Source: Candidatus Nanohaloarchaea archaeon (GTDB lineage: Archaea > Nanohalarchaeota > Nanosalinia > Nanosalinales > JAHENU01). Taken from it: DNA of 7,390 nt. Under the pieces are notes generated by a model that ran no database searches, was not told the DNA's origin, and was given only the letters and a program-made list of their open reading frames with translations. Both the position numbers and the translations under genes were made by a program. The DNA lies in contig JAHENU010000060.1 of the NCBI GenBank assembly GCA_018609855.1, positions 1-7,390 of the forward strand, written 5' to 3'. The stretch's first letter is position 1. Each line of letters opens with the position of its first letter. Shown one piece after another: positions 4,206-7,390 of this stretch.

Positions 4206-6398
4206 CTATTCAAAATCTTCAAGCTTTGGCGCCTCAGGCTTCATACCCTTGCGCTTCCGAATGTTGATAATTGTCTCCTCTTGCAAATTGCCGGGCAATG
4301 GCTCGAACACCTGATCAATCAGAGAAAAGAATCCTTTGCCACCAGTGGCACTCTTCAATGCAGCTTCAAACCCAAACAGCTCAGCTACCGGCATCTTTGC
4401 CCGCACAAAGCTATCCCCTTCTTCTTCCTGCATATCAAGGATCTGGCCACGTCGGTTACTCACTTCTTTAATGGCGCCCCCCATCTGGTCCTGCGGCACA
4501 TCAACGCGCAATACTTGCTTTGGTTCTAGCAGTTCACCATTTGCACTTAAAATACATTTAATCATAGCGGCTCGAATCGCCGGCATAACTTGTGCAGGGC
4601 CACGATGAATGGCATCTTCGTGCAATTTTGCATCATGCAGTTTCACCATCAAGCCAGCACTTGGCTCATTTGCCAAAGGTCCTTCGTTTACGACGGACTC
4701 AATTCCTTGGAAAATAAGCTCATCGATTTCACTGAGATATTGGATGCCACGAGTGGTGTCAATATATAAAGATGTACCAAAAATGGCCTTTACACCCTCT
4801 GCCAGACTTTTATCCATGCCACACTTAATTAATGTATCTCGCACCATGCTCTTATCTTGGTCTCGGATTTTTCCTTCTGGCAGCTCGCCTTCTAACAGCG
4901 TCTGATATACTTGATCGGGCACTGGTTCTACGGTCAAGTAAAAGCGATTATGTTTATTTGGTGATTTCCCTTCTTGCACCGGGCTCTGCTGTGCCACCCC
5001 CTCCCGGTACACAACAATAGGAGGCGACACATCGATTTCAATGCCCGCTTCCCGCAAAAAGCGCTCCACTTTTGCCTCAATATGTAACTCACCTAAACCC
5101 GACACCAATGTTTCGCCAGTCTCTTCATCTATATTAATTACAATAGTGTTATCTTCTTTGGCTCGATTTTTGAGAATTTTGATGAGCTTCGGGAGATCAG
5201 AGGTCTTCTTCGGCTCAATCGATTTTGTTACGACTGGCTCAAATACATGCTCTATTCTCTCAAAAGGCTCAATCTCTGTCCCTTTTGCTACTACTGTATC
5301 CCCTGTCGAGAAATCAACACCTGTTAAGGCAGCAATATTCCCGGACGGCACAGCATCAATTTTCATTTTCCGAGGCCCTGAATAAATACCTACTTGCTGT
5401 AACCGTTGATCAGTTTTACTGCCAACACCTCGTAAAACCATGCTTTCTTCTACGCTGCCGGAAAATATCCGTGCAGTACACACTGTGCCTGCATGAGGAT
5501 CGTTTATCACGTTCGTCACAACTGCCACAAGCTCTCCATCTTCCTGACAACCTCGCATGGATTGTCCGATCTCACTAGACTCGTCACCTTTCCAAATATT
5601 GGGAATCCTATAGTTTTGTGCAGTCTCAGGATCTGGCAAATGTTCAATAACCATATTCAATACTACTTCATGCAATGGCGCTTCCTGTGCCAATTCCTTA
5701 TCTTTATCCTGCTCAACGTAATCAATAATGTCTTTGAAAGTGATCCCGGATTGCTGCATAAACGGCACAGAAATGGCCCAATTTCGTAACGCTGAGCCAA
5801 ACGCTACTTCACCGTTCTCTACGGAAACTTGCCACTCTTTCTTATACTCTTCAGGAGCCATTTCCTTAAGGAGGTTGTTCACTTCTGCAATGACGCTGGT
5901 AAATTTCTCTTGCATGCCCTGTGGATCAAGCTGTAATTCTTTAATAAGTCGATCAACTTTATTGATAAACAGTACAGGTTTAACTCGTTCTTTCAATGCT
6001 TGCTTTAAAACCGTCTCAGTTTGCGGCATGCAACCTTCCACAGCATCAACTACCACTAAAGCACCATCCACGGCCCGCATCGCTCGCGTTACATCTCCAC
6101 CAAAATCAACGTGTCCTGGCGTATCGATAAGATTAATCAGATGCTTATCGTCCTGGTATTCGTGAATCATGGAAACATTTGCTGAATAAATGGTAATGCC
6201 GCGTTCAGATTCTTGCGGGTCGAAATCCATAAACAACTGTTCACCTGCCAGTTCTTCAGAAATCATGCCAGCTCGTGCTAATAGATTATCAGCAAGCGTA
6301 CTTTTGCCATGATCTATATGCGCTACAATCCCCATATTCCGAATATGACCGGGATTATGGACCATATGCTTAATGTCATCCAGTGTGAACTTTGCCAT
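4206..6398 (-). CDS. fusA: Translation elongation factor 2 (EF-2)
   Basis: EF-2 is the translocation GTPase. The 730-residue length is normal for archaea. The G domain shows AHIDHGKST (26-34), RGITI (66-70), DTPGH (92-96), NKVD (146-149) and SAL (202-204). Domains II-V follow, including SGLGELHIEAKVERF in domain III. The domain IV tip LHEDAIHRGPAQVMPAIR contains His598, the residue that becomes diphthamide, in the form usual for archaeal EF-2. The C-terminus is the typical basic RKRKGMKPEAP followed by an acidic end. The start is set by the family N-terminus MAKFTLDDI and a GTGAT motif three bases before the ATG. The stop is a single TAG, so TAG acts as stop here. rps12 and rps7, often upstream in archaea, are absent. 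Confidence 0.98.
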   Translation of the reverse strand: MAKFTLDDIKHMVHNPGHIRNMGIVAHIDHGKSTLADNLLARAGMISEELAGEQLFMDFDPQESERGITIYSANVSMIHEYQDDKHLINLIDTPGHVDFGGDVTRAMRAVDGALVVVDAVEGCMPQTETVLKQALKERVKPVLFINKVDRLIKELQLDPQGMQEKFTSVIAEVNNLLKEMAPEEYKKEWQVSVENGEVAFGSALRNWAISVPFMQQSGITFKDIIDYVEQDKDKELAQEAPLHEVVLNMVIEHLPDPETAQNYRIPNIWKGDESSEIGQSMRGCQEDGELVAVVTNVINDPHAGTVCTARIFSGSVEESMVLRGVGSKTDQRLQQVGIYSGPRKMKIDAVPSGNIAALTGVDFSTGDTVVAKGTEIEPFERIEHVFEPVVTKSIEPKKTSDLPKLIKILKNRAKEDNTIVINIDEETGETLVSGLGELHIEAKVERFLREAGIEIDVSPPIVVYREGVAQQSPVQEGKSPNKHNRFYLTVEPVPDQVYQTLLEGELPEGKIRDQDKSMVRDTLIKCGMDKSLAEGVKAIFGTSLYIDTTRGIQYLSEIDELIFQGIESVVNEGPLANEPSAGLMVKLHDAKLHEDAIHRGPAQVMPAIRAAMIKCILSANGELLEPKQVLRVDVPQDQMGGAIKEVSNRRGQILDMQEEEGDSFVRAKMPVAELFGFEAALKSATGGKGFFSLIDQVFEPLPGNLQEETIINIRKRKGMKPEAPKLEDFE

Positions 6399-6401
6399 TT
6401 T

Positions 6402-6464
6402 ATCACTACTGTCGCTCAGAAGCTTTTAACAGCTTTCTTAAGAGAAGCTTTAAATTATTTATTA
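6402..6464 (-). promoter_or_regulatory. EF-2 promoter region and short Shine-Dalgarno
   Basis: A TATA-like TAATAAATAATTTAAA lies at 6449-6464 on the minus strand, predicting a start site near 6430 and a leader of about 30 nt. GTGAT at 6402-6406 matches part of the archaeal Shine-Dalgarno and sits three bases from the ATG. Two copies of AGAAGCTTT (6418-6426 and 6443-6451), 25 bases apart, lie around the predicted start site. Confidence 0.4.
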
Positions 6465-6580
6465 CGCAGTTTCGATGTGCATTTTTTACGAACATTCATT
6501 CCTTTGTCATTTCAAAAGCTTGAAAGAACAAACGGAAATGGAGTTCTCTATTTTACATCTACATTGATACTTTGAAACAA

Positions 6581-6842
6581 ATGTCCGCCATAGAACAGTT
6601 TTAGATTTTTCTTTTTACTTATACTCCGTAAAATCTTAAACAGCGCGCCATCTTTACTATTTTTCTCTTGTACTATTTCTTGCCGTTGTTGGGCTTATAC
6701 AGCTATTGAAAATCATAAGCCGTATGTACTTTGGCCAAGAGCTGTTATTTGGTTTGTAGCTGCATTCCACACTTTTGGCGTGTACATTAAGAGAGAAAAG
6801 AAATATGTGTTAGAAGAAAAAATCAAAAGAGCTATTTGCTGA
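6581..6842 (+). pseudogene. Decayed small membrane protein with a 2TM-domain-like second half
   Basis: The frame ending at TGA 6840-6842 is open from 6594 but has no ATG, GTG or TTG start. Its last 45 codons look genuine: AIENHKPYVLW, PRAVIWFVAAFHTFGVYI and a basic KREKKYVLEEKIKRAI tail. The W-P, W, F-H-x-F-x-V spacing followed by a charged helix resembles the second half of the 2TM-domain family (PF13239), judged from memory. The expected first membrane segment appears instead in the other two frames (IFTIFLLYYFLPLLGLYS or LVLFLAVVGLIQLLK) over 6645-6708, which suggests frameshifts near 6700. An ATG at 6581 opens only seven codons. The gene looks dead, or the read contains errors. Confidence 0.4.
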
Positions 6843-7051
6843 CTTATCCAAAGGGAAGAAATAGGTAGCAATGGTTGTTATGTCTATTAGCGTTTTGCAG
6901 CACTCATTTGCACTACCGAGCTTTCATAGAACTTTGCCCGATTACACAGACCCAACTACTTACACATTTTTCCTCATTTCTGTTCTTGCAGGAATTTATT
7001 ACTCCATTTCGATGGATTCTACGTCACCGGTACTGGCGTATGCCGACAGTT
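6843..7051 (+). other. Intergenic stretch with no convincing gene
   Basis: This gap between the 2TM-like remnant and the permease terminator has no recognisable gene. An ATG at 6871 opens 60 codons and a TTG at 6875 opens 68, but neither product resembles a family I know and neither has a good ribosome binding site. Short pieces of different frames look protein-like (NLLLHFDGFY in one, YWRMPTVDKNEEREK in another around 6990-7078), which hints at another decayed coding sequence. I cannot show it. Confidence 0.3.
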
Positions 7052-7078
7052 GATAAAAATGAGGAAAGAGAAAAGAGG
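7052..7078 (-). terminator. Pyrimidine/T-rich terminator after the permease gene
   Basis: Seven bases past the TAA at 7085-7087, the minus strand is a nearly pure pyrimidine tract with TTTT, TTT and TTTTT runs and no obvious stem. This resembles an archaeal oligo-T terminator and would separate the permease transcript from EF-2. Confidence 0.45.
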
Positions 7079-7084
7079 TAATTG

Positions 7085-7390
7085 TTATTCCTGCAACTTC
7101 CACCCCCAAGAAAAGAGTTGCCAGCAGATTACAAAAACACCGACGCTGAGCGCTATCAAGATTAACGTCCCTTTCACCAACGACACGTCCGCCACACCTA
7201 GCAATCCATACCTCAGTCCGCTGACCATATAGGTAATGGGGTTAAAGAGCGCTAGTTGATGTAATATTGGCACACCTTTCGCCATTTCTAACGAATAGAA
7301 CACACCGCCAAAGTACGTTAGCGGAGTAATTACAAACGTCAACAGGTTTGTTGCACCGTCCCAATCATCTGCCCACAGGCCAGTAATCAC
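7085..7390 (-). CDS. ABC-2 type transporter permease, YadH-like (C-terminal part)
   Basis: This is the membrane subunit of an ABC exporter. The frame runs off the right edge, so only the last 101 residues are present. The visible region has the hallmark ABC-2 permease sequence FVITPLTYFGGVFYSLEMAK (about 19-38), then FNPITYMVSGLRYGLLG (49-65) and a final membrane helix (about 73-98, GTLILIALSVGVFVICWQLF), ending in a short cytoplasmic tail. The TPLTYxGGVFYSL and NPIxYMVxGxRYG motifs match the E. coli YadH subfamily. The ATPase partner, normally adjacent, would lie outside the window. The substrate cannot be inferred. The gene is separated from EF-2 by about 690 bases and a terminator and is probably unrelated to the translation cluster. 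Confidence 0.9.
   Translation of the reverse strand: MITGLWADDWDGATNLLTFVITPLTYFGGVFYSLEMAKGVPILHQLALFNPITYMVSGLRYGLLGVADVSLVKGTLILIALSVGVFVICWQLFSWGWKLQE

Noticed and set aside
4570..4640. EF-2 diphthamide loop reads HRGPAQ instead of the eukaryotic HRGGGQ
   Set aside because: GPAQ is common in archaeal EF-2 and the modified histidine is present, so it is not unusual.

Overview
The window looks archaeal. It carries EF-2 with the diphthamide-site histidine, EF-1A with the archaeal start and G motifs, an archaeal-type uS10, and a class II tRNA-Ser with no encoded CCA and a 36-nt intron just 3' of the anticodon. Several genes also have TATA-like AT-rich boxes 25-30 bases upstream of plausible start points and pyrimidine/T-rich tracts downstream. 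The EF-1A G2 region ([12 protein letters not shown]) resembles euryarchaeal and DPANN proteins more than Thermoproteota ones. I cannot assign a lineage beyond that from this sequence.

Layout: 1-338 is the 3' end of a plus-strand gene with a Gln/Pro-rich tail, followed by a T-rich terminator. The main block is on the minus strand and reads from high to low coordinates: EF-2 (6398-4206), a DUF5995-like protein (4167-3394), EF-1A (3248-1965), a hairpin/T-tract terminator (1890-1934), uS10 (1213-905), then intron-containing tRNA-Ser(GGA) (662-541) with its own hairpin terminator. EF-2, EF-1A, S10 and tRNA-Ser form the classic archaeal 'str'-type translation cluster. EF-2 and EF-1A are the two elongation GTPases, S10 is a 30S head protein, and the tRNA is a substrate of the same machine.

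Two insertions break that cluster. One is the DUF5995-like gene between EF-2 and EF-1A. The other is an unrecognised plus-strand ORF (1305-1682) between EF-1A and S10. It runs divergently from rpsJ and shares a symmetric TATA-like box with it. Its reading frame continues for 25 plausible codons past an in-frame TGA, so it may be a recently shortened gene.

Upstream of EF-2, 6399-7084 holds no intact gene. It contains what looks like a decayed small membrane protein with a 2TM-domain-like second half (6581-6842), then about 240 bases where fragments of all three plus frames look weakly protein-like. From 7085 to the window end is the C-terminal part of a YadH-like ABC-2 transporter permease on the minus strand.

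I found no CRISPR array, insertion sequence, or convincing new defence or mobile system. The points worth a second look are the insertions into the conserved cluster, the interrupted genes, the relaxed tRNA intron splice motif and the palindromic divergent promoter.
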